Shown here: piece after piece, positions 23,901 to 34,436 of the stretch
How the letters are laid out: each line of letters opens with the position of its first letter
How positions within the stretch are numbered: position 1 is the first letter of the stretch
From: Plazaster borealis
Taxonomy: Eukaryota > Echinodermata > Asteroidea > Forcipulatida > Labidiasteridae
Length of the DNA stretch: 64,000 nucleotides
Assembly: GCA_021014325.1 (NCBI GenBank)
Contig: CM037461.1
Location: 22,987,376 to 23,051,375 of the forward strand
Direction: 5' to 3'
Notes under the pieces: generated by a model
The model's input: the letters and a program-made list of their open reading frames with translations, nothing else
The model's database searches: none
What the model was told of the DNA's origin: nothing
Position numbers and translations under genes: made by a program

Positions 23901-26900
23901 GCCATCGGCGGGTTCATTAAGTGGCATTTGGCCAGCGGACCACTGTTAAGAGAGAACACTGCCCTTCGGTTCGTCCCTGATTTTTTTTCACATGGTGTAA
24001 TTATATAGTCGTTTCCAGATAGCCTCTTATGACTCCTGTGACCTTATCCTTGTCCACCTCGCTATTTTGTGTTCAGGTTGTTGAGCTGGAGTTGCTGACA
24101 GCCCAAGGTGAGCTGCTCCTCTGCTCTGCTGAAGAGAACCCCGACATCTTCCGAGCTGTTCAATGTAGTATTGGAGCGTTAGGGGTCATCGTCACGGTAA
24201 CATTCCAATGTGAGCCACAATTCAAGATCGAACGAAAGGATACTTCGTGCACTCTGGATGAGGTGATTCGTTTTTTTAGTTTCTTGGGGGTTCTTTTGTG
24301 TGAGAGAGAGAAAATTTGAATTTATGGGCTCGTTTGAACTAGATAGACTTGTCTATAGACTGTGCAAGTCTCGCGCATATTCAAACTTCCGGGACCATTG
24401 TGGTCCAAACAATATGGAGTTTTACGTGGGCGGAATTTTGTTTCGTAAATTATTTTAGTTTAACAAAGATTTATGGTACAATTCAATTATATTTTTTGAA
24501 CTTTAACTCTCCCAACAGGCTCTGTCTCAAATGGACAACCTTATCGACAGCAGCGAGCACTTTGCCTTCTACTGGTTTCCGCACACCGAGGGCGCTGTTC
24601 TGAGGCAGAGGGATAAGACAGACAAACCGGTTGAATCCAGCGCCAACTGGTTCTGGGACTATCTGATTGGCTACTACTTCCTCGAGCTTCTATATTGGAT
24701 CTGGTAGGTAGTTTTCTCAATGCGCAGAAACAATGCAAAGCATGAGCTGGTTACCAGTCACAGATGGTACATGTACATGCGACATGGTATTTGGCTGGTA
24801 ACCTTATTCTAGTAAGCATAATTTCGTTGTGCTCAGCTCAGCTGTATGAAGTTGGCCCAGGCCTGTGTAATTACCACCGTCATTTGTAACTAATTTCCTT
24901 CTCACACTTGGATTTTCTGTCAGTTCCTTCTTGCCACGTCTGACACCATCGGTCAACCGATTCTTCTACAACTGTCGCAGCACCAAGCCGCGGATTGACG
25001 TCGGAAATAGCGACAAACTCTTGCAGCACGAGTGCCTCTTTAAGCAACATGTGACAGAGTGGTCCATCCCTCGGTAAGGACGTTAGCCCTCAAAGCTTAC
25101 TTACTTTTTTTATTTGATATTTGCTTTAAAGGGATTGTATACGTTTGGTAATTGGAACCCACTGTTTGTTTCGATCCTATATAGTTGTAGGTATATACCA
25201 TAAAACTAAGCTGTGAAAATTTCATTTCAAAAGGTGGTAGCGTTTTTGAGATATTGCCAACAATCTGGAGCGATTATGTTCCATGCAGGAAGAATAGTCT
25301 GCAATTAGAATACACAATCTGAGAAATGTTTCTGACAGAAACTGCGAAGTTGTTTCGGTCGAAATAAACTGTCCACTGTAACTCAGTCCAGAACAATTTT
25401 GGGGATAAACATGTCATTCGACGAAAGTGGTTCAAAATGCCCAAAGATCACATTTTGTTAACATATATTTTGTTATGTTGATTTCTGTAGAAATCAGACG
25501 GCCTCAGTGCTTCGAGATCTGAAAGCTTGGCTGGATGCCAATAAAGATGTTCACGTCCACTTTCCCGTCGAAGTGCGATTCGCCAAAGGTGATGACATCA
25601 TGATGAGCCCAGCCAATGGGAGGGATAGCTGCTTCATGAATATCGTGGCGTATATGTAAGATCATGCATTATTCATTGGGTTTACAGTGCCCTCTATAAA
25701 GGAATGCACTATCAGAGCTGCCAACTCTTCCGAATTCTGCAGAAAGTTTCCTGAAAATAAACCAATCTTTCCATGTTCTGATGAACAGATTTGAAACTTT
25801 TTCCATCTTATGTAGTCTTGGTGCAAAACGTTCTTATGTTGAGTTAGTAAAACCATACATACACTCAACACTACACACGTCGCGACTATTCCAACGATAG
25901 AGGGCGTTCTCTGGAAGCCACGAACATTGTGTGGTGGGTGATTGAAGTTTTCCCAACAGCGCCCTCTATTGTTCGATAGTCATGTGCGCGGATTGGGGAA
26001 TCGCTAAAAAACTTAAGCCCGGTTCATACTTCCTGCAAATGTGTATGCGAATTTGACGTCACAAATTTGTAACGAGTTGGGCAAGAGCTGGGCTATGCTC
26101 AACTCTTGCAAACCATTCGCAGCGAAAACAGAGAGGTCTTTGGTTCTAATCCCGCTCTAGTAAATTGTTCTTTGTTCAACCCCAAATTAAGACTAAATTT
26201 TCCCGTTTTCTTTTCCTTTCTATTGTGTAGGCCCTATGGGAAATTTGTTCCCCATGCCAAGTACTGGGCTGCCTTCGAGAAGATTATGTTCAATGCTGGA
26301 GGAAGGCCACACTGGGCTAAGGTAATCTTTAACTGGGCTCTACTGGGTACTTTTAAAATATATCAATACATATTGCTCAAGTATTGAAAAGGATAGGGTT
26401 TAAGTGGGTACAGTCATGTATGCACAAGGATGAAAGTTGTTCACACTGGGCTTATCTAACTTTACTTGGTATCAACCGGGTTCAACTGGTTGCTGTTAAT
26501 AGTCAAGGAGTTTGAGATTAGTTAAATGAAGGTTTAACTGGGTACACCCATGGTTGCACAAGGTAGGTGACACAGTTCATATGTAACTTTGTTTGGTATC
26601 AATTGGGTTTAACTGGGTACTGTTAATAGTCAAGGAGTTTGAGATTAGTTAAATGAAGGTTTAACTGGGTACACCCATGGTTGCACAAGGTAGGTGACAC
26701 AGTTCATATGTAACTTTGTTTGGTATCAATTGGGTTTAACTGGGTACTGTTAATAGTCAAGGAGTTTGAGATTAGTTAAATGAAGGTTTAACTGGGTACA
26801 GCCAATGTTGCACAAGGTAGGTGACACAGTGCATGTAACTTTGTTTGGTATCAATTGGGTTTACCTGGGTACTATTAATATTTATGGGGTTATTAATGGG

Positions 26901-27433
26901 TTAAGTTAAGGTTTAACTGGGTACAGCCATGCATGTACAATAATGAAGGTGGGTAACATGGGGCTAATGTAACTTTACTTGGTAACAACCGGGTTAAACT
27001 GGGTGCTATTAATAGAAATGGAGTTTTAGATGAATTGGGTACAGCCATGTATCCACAATGATGAAGGTGGGTGATATGTGGCTAATGCAACTTTATTTGG
27101 TATCAACTGGGTGCTATTAATATTGGTTAAATTAATTGGGTTTAACTGGGTACAGCCATGTATGCACAATGATGAAGGTTGGGGATATGGGGCTAATGCA
27201 ACTTTACTTGGTAACAACCGGGTTCAACTGGGTGCTGGTAATACTTAATTGTAGGTTGGTTGAAGAATTTTTGTTTTTTTTCCAAATTTGCTTTTCTGAA
27301 GGCTCATAAACTGACAGGGACAGACTTCAAGAAAATGTACACCGACTTTGAGAAGTTCTGTGACATTCGTAAGAAACTTGATCCCCAGGGACTGTTCCTG
27401 AATGACTACCTGCAGAAAGTCCTCTTTCAGTGA
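17967..27433 (+). CDS. GULO: L-gulonolactone oxidase, copy A, 10 coding exons
   Basis: Catalyses the last step of ascorbate synthesis, L-gulono-1,4-lactone plus O2 to ascorbate and H2O2; the family is ER-membrane bound and flavin-linked. Exons: 17967-18059, 21181-21306, 21672-21766, 22817-22907, 24077-24262, 24519-24703, 24924-25073, 25491-25655, 26231-26321, 27302-27433. All have GT/AG borders and the phases match, giving 437 aa (mammalian protein 440). The FAD-binding segment QGHSPSDIA carries the presumed covalent flavin histidine H50; [10 protein letters not shown] follows at about 119-128. A hydrophobic stretch [14 protein letters not shown] (about 244-257) is a possible membrane segment. 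The Glu-x-Arg pair is E336/R338 in PVEVRF, and the HWAK motif is at 391-394. A TTTCAG acceptor 14 bases before the ATG implies a 5' non-coding exon not located here. Confidence 0.96.
18740..19000 (-). repeat. Partial units of the 110-bp tandem repeat, GULO-A intron 1
   Basis: Same sequence as the PSMC3 intron 4 array in opposite orientation (cagtaggagggttgac, gcattcaacacatgatgtca, ttgcaggctggc). Confidence 0.75.
19515..20000 (-). repeat. 110-bp tandem repeat array, GULO-A intron 1
   Basis: Four to five units (attgaatggtcagatagtag gagggttgac ... ttgcaggctggcatag), reverse of the PSMC3 array. Confidence 0.85.
19999..20430 (-). mobile_element. Probable LINE 3' end with (TAGA)n tail
   Basis: On the minus strand this ends ccccagtgtgggataataaa gttttta followed by tctatctatct, a common retroposon 3' terminus. 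No reverse-transcriptase sequence was recognised. It interrupts the 110-bp array. Confidence 0.45.
20440..21060 (-). repeat. 110-bp tandem repeat array, GULO-A intron 1
   Basis: Continuation of the array after the LINE-like insertion, about 5 units, including two nearly identical neighbours (20500-20610 and 20620-20735). Confidence 0.85.
21511..21620 (+). mobile_element. tRNA-like SINE, GULO-A intron 2
   Basis: gctcgatagctcagttggta, gttaatccggagttcgcag and a ttttgttcaacccc tail. The matching copy in GULO-B is 38523-38632, so it predates the duplication. Confidence 0.75.
21845..22430 (-). mobile_element. LINE 3' remnant (RT C-terminus), GULO-A intron 3
   Basis: The minus strand encodes [26 protein letters not shown] and, after a frameshift, [20 protein letters not shown], both typical of CR1/L2-like LINE tails. 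It ends in an AT-rich tail at 21845. It is absent from GULO-B intron 3. Confidence 0.75.
22481..22695. mobile_element. MITE, AGGGCCTTGTCACACGAGGC family, GULO-A intron 3
   Basis: Ends taaggcccatgtcacacgag and cgtgtgacaaggccctaa, with taa repeated outside both ends. Absent at the GULO-B counterpart. Confidence 0.75.
22697..22789 (+). mobile_element. tRNA-like SINE, GULO-A intron 3
   Basis: gagctcagctggtagaatgc, B-box ggttcaagtccc and an atttttctttgttcaaccc tail; counterpart in GULO-B at 38923-39018. Confidence 0.75.
23084..23460. repeat. Dispersed repeat, GULO-A intron 4
   Basis: Block with gaaaatcaacaagaccacag, gttgtagctcac and gtttactggacc. Counterpart in GULO-B intron 4 is 39303-39670; reversed relatives lie at 28557-28775 and 37290-37680. 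Confidence 0.55.
23515..23892. mobile_element. Inverted-repeat element, GULO-A intron 4 only
   Basis: Perfect 17-bp inverted repeats CTGCAGCCAGTAGACCG / CGGTCTACTGGCTGCAG. The surrounding extra sequence (about 23463-23918) is missing from GULO-B intron 4. Confidence 0.7.
24356..24478 (+). mobile_element. MITE end fragment, TAGACTGTGCAAGTCTCGCGC family, GULO-A intron 5
   Basis: Carries the left end and about 100 bp more; the full element is present in GULO-B intron 5 at 40392-40972. Confidence 0.7.
25126..25352 (+). mobile_element. TTAA-MITE family 2, truncated, GULO-A intron 7
   Basis: Starts ttaaagggattgtatacgtt and breaks off after aatctgagaaatgtttctga. GULO-B intron 7 has the same truncated copy, so insertion and truncation predate the duplication. 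Confidence 0.85.
26106..26187 (+). mobile_element. SINE 3' fragment, GULO-A intron 8
   Basis: gaggtctttggttctaatcc cgctctagtaaattgttctt tgttcaacccc, the 3' half of the TTTGTTCAACCC SINE; a matching fragment is in GULO-B at 45534-45603. Confidence 0.6.
26335..27255 (+). repeat. Minisatellite, about 112-127 bp units, GULO-A intron 9
   Basis: About 7-8 units with ggtttaactgggtacagcca, gttgcacaaggtaggtgac, tttggtatcaa and gggtgctattaata. Unit starts at 26531, 26658 and 26785 give an exact 127-bp period in the middle. Confidence 0.9.
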
Positions 27434-27835
27434 TTGGTTCAATCTTCAAGAGTCAGCAGGTCTTTAAAAAAAAACCTGCTCAGGCAGCGTGATGGTAATG
27501 TAGACATTTGTTAAAAACCCTTTAGAGACCATTCATTTCTGTATAATCATCACAAATTGTCCAGACATTGCTAATATTGTTCATTTCTTTAATCAAATGT
27601 TGTCAGTAAAAATGCCATAAGAAACAGCGTGAAACAGAAAATGTAGTTTTGTGTTTAGAAATTGGGATACTTTAACATACTACATTGGAAAATTTCATAT
27701 GCGGACATGACCTTTACTTTGACCTCTTTATATGAATGGAAGTAGGTCAAACCTTGCAGCCGCTATGGGCATTTTGGTACAAGCCGCTTGTGGCCGCTAT
27801 GGTCTTTATAAGGGTTAATGATTATTCATTCTAAG

Positions 27836-28230
27836 TCTCACAAAAACCCTCCTACTATTTGACCTTTCAATAATATTCACTGTGGTTTTGAATGGTAGAC
27901 ATACATGTACTATGCCAGTCTGCAATATGATATCATATGATGAATGCGTCCACACAGTACAAAGTCAACCCTCCTACTGTCTGACCATTCAATATCATTC
28001 ACTGTGCTTTAGATTAGTAGAAAACTATACCAGCCTGCAATATAATATCATACACACACAGTCGACTTTCCTGCTGTCTGACCATTCAATATCATCCACT
28101 GTGGTTTTGAATGATAGGCAAACTATGCCAGCCAGTAATCTGATATCATATGATGATTGCATCTACACAGCACACACATGTACACAGCTAGTTCTGTGCA
28201 CAGTTGTGCCACCCTACACAACCCTTGTGG
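27836..28230 (+). repeat. 110-bp tandem repeat, 3-4 units, downstream of GULO-A
   Basis: accctcctactatttgacct, actgtggttttgaatggtag and gatatcatatgatgaatgcg, the PSMC3 intron 4 repeat in the same orientation as there. Confidence 0.8.
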
Positions 28231-28796
28231 CTGAATGGTTTTAAAGGGTTGGTCAACTTACTGGGAAATGTTACAAATAGTTGAAGGGTTTTAATGCAGA
28301 GATGGCCCATGCTTTGTTTTTGCTTGTTTTTCAGGATGTTTTTATTTCAGTTTTTTAGTTTTCATTCAAAATGCAAAGTAAACTATGTTGTCACTAATAA
28401 CATCATACAAAAAGGTTAAAACCGAATTTAAATATTCTTTAAGTATTACTAACTAGTTAATCACTTATTAATTATGTACTCAACCAATTTCATTTTTTGT
28501 ATCTATCGTCCATCCTCATAACAATAATAATAACAAATATGATAAATATCTTTCAGTATCTGTTGAGTATCAAAGTACTCTCGCCCATAAAACAAATGAG
28601 ATGGATCTTCTCTTATGCTTGTTCAACTCATTTTGATTCTGGTCTTGTGAAATAAATTCTGGTCCGGTAAAAGTTTTGAGCTACAAGCCCTGCGGTCTTG
28701 TGGATATTCCACCAAAATTTGAGCTCTGCTTTTGGGTCTATGTACTGTAAACAACTGTTGACCTCCTGTGATAAAATACAACTTGAAAACAAAATT
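28231..28796. other. Non-genic, partly repeat
   Basis: No gene seen. 28557-28775 is a reversed relative of the intron 4 repeat (gagctacaagccctgcggtc ttgtgg). Confidence 0.4.
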
Positions 28797-28890
28797 GGGG
28801 TTGAACAAAGAAAAATTGACTGGAGCGGGATTTGAACCAAAGACCTCTGGATTGACGTGCTGGCGTTCTACCAACTGAGCTATCTAGCCC
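28797..28890 (-). mobile_element. tRNA-like SINE, minus strand
   Basis: ggggttgaacaaagaaaaat ... ctaccaactgagctatctag; B-box on the minus strand ggttcaaatccc. Confidence 0.75.
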
Positions 28891-29181
28891 TATGCTGGTG
28901 GTTTCAGCTTCCCTTGTGGTTTATTACTTGATAATTAAAAAATATATTTATATATATTTTTTTTATGAAAATACAACTTAGGGAGGATGCAAACAAAAAG
29001 TTTTTGATTTTGTTTTTGATAGTTTTCCTTTCTGACTGTCGGCAGCAGCTACCCTGCCGATGAGTGGTGTAATTCGATATCATTATCCTTGCAGGGTATA
29101 ATATAGACTAGATGTTACATTAAGGTTAAATCCAGAAGTTACAGCTCATATAGGTTCAAAACCATCTTTGAGTACTTGATG

Positions 29182-29546
29182 TATAAAGGCACTGAACACG
29201 TTTGGTAAATGTCAAAGACCAGTATTCTCACTTGGTGTATCCCAACATATGCATAAAATAACAAGCCTGTGAAAATTTGGGCTCAATTGGTCATCGAAAT
29301 TGCAAGAAAAGGATGAAAGAAAAAACACCCTTGTTGTAAATTTGTGTGCTTTCAGATAGGAATAAAAGGCTTCAGGCCTGAAGTCTTTTATTATTTTAGT
29401 GAGAATTCTCAAAAACTACGCTACTTCAGAGGGAGTCGTTTCTCACAATGTTTTATACTATCAACAGCTCCTTGTGCTCGTTACCAAGTAAGTTTTCATG
29501 CTAATATATATTTTGAGTAATTACCAAACGTGTACAGTGCCTTTAA
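29182..29546 (+). mobile_element. TTAA-MITE family 1
   Basis: tataaaggcactgaacacgt ... cgtgtacagtgcctttaa; the central hairpin is aggcttcaggcctgaagtct, a variant of the usual aacttcttgcaagaagtt. Confidence 0.85.
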
Positions 29547-29701
29547 GAAAGGTTAATTTAACTAACCTTTAATATATTTAATCTTTAATTTATCTTTATT
29601 TATTTTTTCACAAATATTATAGGTGTTACAGGAAGGTTAAATTCCAGATGTTTCAGCTCATATAGAGGATAAAAACCATATTTAAGTATTTCTGTAAAAC
29701 A

Positions 29702-29851
29702 AGGTTTTAGCCAGGATTTGGTAAAAGGGTGTCAAAATTTCCGGAAATTTAAAAACTAGGTGTCAAAATTGTTCACTAAATATATTTAACTGTAAATGAC
29801 AGATAAACAGCGTGTCCAAAAGACACCCATACACCCCCTCTGGCTAACACT
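29702..29851. mobile_element. Short dispersed element ending TCTGGCTAACAC
   Basis: aaggttttagccaggatttg ... agacacccatacaccccctc tggctaacac; also at 31107-31286 and 62201-62352. Confidence 0.65.
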
Positions 29852-30224
29852 CTGCTGTAAAATGTACTAGATGTTTAAGAAAGGTTGAAAACCATCTTTA
29901 TGTGTTTTTTCAAATTATTCTTGTTAAAGAAAAGTTAAATTCTTAATGGTTCAGCTCATGAAGGTTCAAAACTGTATTTAAGTATTTCTTTAAAAAAAAT
30001 ACTAGACGTTAAAGGAAGGTTAAAAACCAAATTTAAGTATTTCTATAAGATATATATGTACTAGATGTCTAAGAAAGGTTAAAAACCATCTTTGTGTATT
30101 TTTCAAAATATTCTAGGTGCTACAGAAAGGTGAAAACCTCATTAAGGTTTAAAACCAACTTTAAGTATTTCTGTAAATTAAATACTACATGTAGGTGTTA
30201 ATGTTACAGAAATATGGAAGCGTT

Positions 30225-30500
30225 AAAGGGACATTGAGAAAAAAAAATTAAAGTCATAAATATGATATATCTTATAATTATGACTTAGTACAAGTCATAA
30301 TTATGACTGATATCTCATATGAATTACCATGAGTCATAATCATAACTTATATCTCACAATTATGATTTAGCATAAGTCATTAATTATGACTTGTGTAATT
30401 TAAGTCATAGTTATGAGATACATAAGTCATAATTATTACTTTTGATAAGTCATAATTATGTGATGTAAGTCATAAGTATGACTTTAATTACCTTTCTTTC
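30225..30500. repeat. AT-rich palindromic repeat built on AAGTCATAATTATGACTT
   Basis: About ten copies of agtcataattatgact or half-sites over 270 bp, in both orientations, giving extensive self-complementarity. Confidence 0.75.
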
Positions 30501-31106
30501 TTAATTCCCTTTATCACTTCCGTACAGAAACATTGATAAGCAGTGGTTATGAAATTGAAAAGGGGCTAACAATGGGGACAAAGGGGGTGTTTATAAATAA
30601 ATAAACAAACAAAAGTCTGCTACATAATTTTTCTGGACAAAATGCAAAGAAAGGTTCCAGCAAAAATTGACTTGTAATGTTTGTAAACATACCCCATGGT
30701 CTTAACATCCAAGAAGGAAATGACTAATAACCTTTTGTCTTTTTCTCCTTTTCCCCACAGATATCCCCCTGTTTTAGCCTGCCCCAGTTACTAATTAATT
30801 ACCTGTTTCCACTTGACTGCTTTTGTTACACTTATATACCTGTTCATGTGCGTTGTCTTGTCATTTAGCCTTCGAGAAAGACTCTGCTAGGGTCGAAACA
30901 GCAGGCTATTAACTATTTTTTGTAATAGTCGGGTTACGAATAATTCTGTAAGCACTTCTTTTTAATTAATACAACTTTTATAACATCCGGTATTTTTTCC
31001 TACTGAAGTAAACATTTCTTTATTGGTTTTATCAGGTAGGTTTAAATTGTTCCAAACAGGTTAAAGGTTAATTTTATTTTACTTTTTTACATTACCATAC
31101 GCTGAC
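30501..31106. other. Non-genic, possible retroelement 3' end
   Basis: 30860-30950 contains cgagaaagactctgctaggg tcgaaac, a phrase typical of some retroelement 3' regions, but no protein match was found. Confidence 0.3.
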
Positions 31107-31286
31107 AAGGTTTTAGCCAGGAATTGGTGAAAGGGTGTTCAAATTTGCTGGAAATTTAAAAACTGGGTGTCCAAATTGTTCACTTACAATACTTATTTAC
31201 TTGTAAATGACAGATAAAACAGGGTGTCCAAATTTTTAAAAAGGGTACTGTCCAAAAGACACCCAGACACCCCTCTGGCTAACACT
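31107..31286. mobile_element. Short dispersed element ending TCTGGCTAACAC
   Basis: aaggttttagccaggaattg ... gacacccctctggctaacac; second of three copies. Confidence 0.65.
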
Positions 31287-32149
31287 CGAGACTAGTTTTA
31301 TTTGCCAGACAAAAAACTAAAAACAGAGGGCCTGGGTCATAGACTTGACCAGATTTATATAAAAAAAAGTAACATCAAGCGGCGTATTTTTGGTAAAAGT
31401 TGGTATCCCATCCAATTAACTTAATTTTGGGGATGTTGTATCAAAAACTTAAACTTTGTCTTCTCTCCATGGGGTTCTTGGCTAGTGCAGTGATTAGGCC
31501 AAATAAAATTTTAAAAAACATGTTTAGCGTCCTGCCTTTTTGAAAAAATGAAGGAGGGCCCTTTTTTTCCCTTTTTTTTCAAAATGGCCGCCCGACAAGT
31601 TTTTCGAGACAACCGGGCGGGCTATTTTTCAAGATAGTTGCCAGCTCTTTTCGGTGTGCTTTTTTCACTGCTATTCTAAAGTCGAAAATACGATCTTATT
31701 TATTAAAACAAACAAACAAAATCGTCAGGGAAAATAAAAGTGTATCATTTTTTTCTTTCAAAAACAAAACAAAACAGGAGGCGGCCTCTAAAAAGGAAGC
31801 GGGCTGGGAGGCTAAACATGTATTTTTTTTATTTGGCCCTAAGTTCATTTTTCTGATAGTCCTTGGCTTCACAACCATAATAAATGAAATGAAATGAATA
31901 CAAAAAATGGGGATACCAAGCTGAATTTTGACAAGATACCAACTGTAATGCGTTTTAAAATTGAAAATAACTACCAACTTGCTATGTAGTCTTTGCACGT
32001 GACTGTATTTTCATAAACTGTAATTATGTCGTGTATAAACTGTGGTTATGCGCTGTGGAAAAATATTGGGAATTGGCGCCTGCCAAAATGGGTCATGTCC
32101 ACGTGTATTTCGAAGATCAATTCATGGATGGTGCAAAACAAGCTGCAGC
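31287..32149. other. Non-genic
   Basis: No gene seen. 31850-31900 (ccttggcttcacaaccataa) is the reverse of short repeats at 13640-13700 and 45378-45425. Confidence 0.4.
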
Positions 32150-32264
32150 TTAAAGGCATCGTACACGTTTGGTAATTGTCAAAGACCAGTCCCAACATAT
32201 GCATAAAATAACAAGCCTGTGAAAATTTGGGCTCAATTGGTCATCGAAGTTGCAAGAAAATGAT
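32150..32264 (+). mobile_element. TTAA-MITE family 1, left end only
   Basis: ttaaaggcatcgtacacgtt to gttgcaagaaaatgatg, then unrelated sequence. Confidence 0.8.
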
Positions 32265-33710
32265 GTGAGGCGCTGTGTTCTTTCTTTGTAGATCGGCGCC
32301 ATATAAATGCCTTGTAGGCTATTATTACAATTATTTTTTTTTAAGGAAAAACTGAAATACCGAACAAACTAGTTACTTGCCTTAACTGGAATTCCACAAG
32401 TGGAAATATTTTGTTTGTAAAGTGTAGCTGAAAAGTTGTACGTATAGTTTGGTAACGCATGGGGGTAACGTCGTGCCAGAAAAGTAAACTGTAATATCAT
32501 TGCACGAGTTAGTTTCGTCATGTGACGTCGCACGTGATATGTGAACGACGTCATCGGTCATGTGTTCGGCTTGCACCTGACCTTTCTTTTGTTTACAAAC
32601 ACTGACCACAATTTTGTATGGAAGGCCTTGTGTAGCAAAAAAATGTATAAACTGGCTCGGCAAAACTTTGCCCTTTTTAGCAAAACATCAAATGTATTTA
32701 TGTAGTACAAGTTTACATGAAACTGTTGTATTTGTTTGCAGTGAAGGCTGCCCGTACTTTTGCCAACCAAGGTTGGCAAAACTCACGGCTGGCTGTGACC
32801 AGGCGTGGATCCAGGGGGGGGGGGCGTGGGGGTGCACGCCCCCCCCCTTTTGCCAGGAAAAAAATTTAAAAAGGAGAGAAAAAAAATTAAAAATTCAGAA
32901 GTCATACTCATTAGTGCATCTCTATAGAAAAATTATGTTCAAATTCTCTCTCTGCATCTGTTTACAATCCTTTATTATTAATTTTTTAATCATGGCTAGT
33001 AGTTTATTGGGTCTCATGCAGCCTGGCCGTAGTAACGGTGAAAGGTGAGAAGTTTTATAAAGCGTTTTTCAAGCAAGATTATTAAAAATAAAAAAAATTA
33101 TTATCGCAGACAAACTTTAGAAAAAAGTTCATAATTTATTTGTCGATGATGTTTGGTACTTTATTTTTTGTCTGTTGGTTTATTGGATGTTATACTTCAC
33201 ATGTATCAACAAAAATTGGTCATGTGGGCAGTAATTTAATTATGTGGTATAGTGCAAAGTTGAAGTGATCCGGAACTGGTCAATGATCCGGAACTGGTCA
33301 AACGACTGTATATGAGAGTTATTCATCAATTTGTGTAAATTTGGAGAGTATAATTGAGGAGACAAAGGAGCCTGTGCCCTGTGGAGAAGAAGATTACAAC
33401 TGAGACGTGAGTGTGTTGTTTTCTGTGTGAATTCCGGCGGTATTTGTGCATTTTAGGCAGCGTTATTTAAGGCTGTGGCGCGCAGGCGATCGTCGTGATA
33501 AATACACAAGACGATCAGCCGGAGCTAGCTGTACTGCGGTGTAGTTGAACCTTAGAGAAAGCACCGTCCTTTCTCTATGGTTGAACTGGGTTAAGTGCAA
33601 CGACCCAATGGTTGCCGTCGCTTTGTGCGAGGCAGGCAACTACTGTATTCCGGGAGGGCTGTGTAGCGGAGCGGATCGTGTGTTGTTGCCGGGACCGAGT
33701 TGTGTGCTTA
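32265..33710. other. Spacer between GULO copies, no gene recognised
   Basis: 32345-32480 matches unit B 50366-50500. 32810-32860 has poly-G/poly-C runs (inverted). 33250-33300 has a doubled gatccggaactggtca. Open frames here have no recognisable domain. Confidence 0.4.
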
Positions 33711-34436
33711 AGGCCGGTGTCACAGGGAATTCTGTCCCCCCGCACAGCGCTCCGGGGGGACAGAATCCTCTAGGGAAATGTCCCCCGCCCAGGGTTTTCT
33801 GTCCGCCAGGGGAATTTGTCCCCCCCTCTCACATTTGTTCCCTTGTTTGCCTCTGTGCGACACTTGAAATCTTTTTAACTATATAAAATCAAGCATGAGA
33901 ATGGGCGATGATGACAAAACCGGAAATCCATCGTACGAAAAATAAATCAGAAAATTCCAACGCTAAAAATGCATATTATCCGGATTCTGGGCAATGTCCG
34001 TAATTTGGGAAAATTAAGTGACCCAGGCGTCAGCGACGCACTCAGTGAATTGTTGTCAGTAGACTTTTCTTTTCAAAGTCTCCACACACAAAAATGTTCC
34101 TTTGCTTAAAATTATTGACTAAAATAAGTAACAATAAGATATCTTCTATTATAAACCAGCACCGTTATTATGAATAACGCAAGTTTATTGATTTATTGAT
34201 TGATTTAGTTCCGTCGGTGATTGATTTAGTTCCGTCGGTGGACGCTCGTGCCTGGGGGACATATTCTCCGTTGGAGGACACAATCTCCGTTGAGCAAGGC
34301 GGACAGAATAACCTAACGAGAGACAGTCTATCCTAGGAGATACTGTCTCGGGGGACGTTGTACCCTAAACAACCAGGTAAAGTTGTCCGGGGGGACAGAT
34401 TCACCGGGGGGACAGAATCTCCGTCCACACCGGCCT
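33711..34436. mobile_element. GC-rich inverted-repeat element, about 726 bp
   Basis: Begins aggccggtgtcacagggaat tctgtcccccc and ends ggggggacagaatctccgtc cacaccggcct. The arms hold several internal GGGGGGACAGAAT-type motifs in both orientations. No coding capacity. Confidence 0.8.

Larger units (their letters stand above)
29090..30225 (+). repeat. Degenerate tandem repeat, ACTAGATGTT...AAGGTTAAAAACC units
   Basis: Recurring actagatgtt, aggttaaaaaccatcttt and aagtatttctgtaaaat segments about 85-100 bp apart, interrupted by two MITEs. A short stretch of the same repeat is in unit B at 49855-49970. Confidence 0.6.

Noticed and set aside
24541..24738. Minus-strand open frame over GULO-A exon 6
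   Set aside because: Shadow of the real exon on the other strand; the same shadow occurs over GULO-B.
32614..33048. 144-codon open frame between the GULO copies
   Set aside because: It crosses poly-G/poly-C and AT-rich repeats, has no recognisable domain and no splice context.
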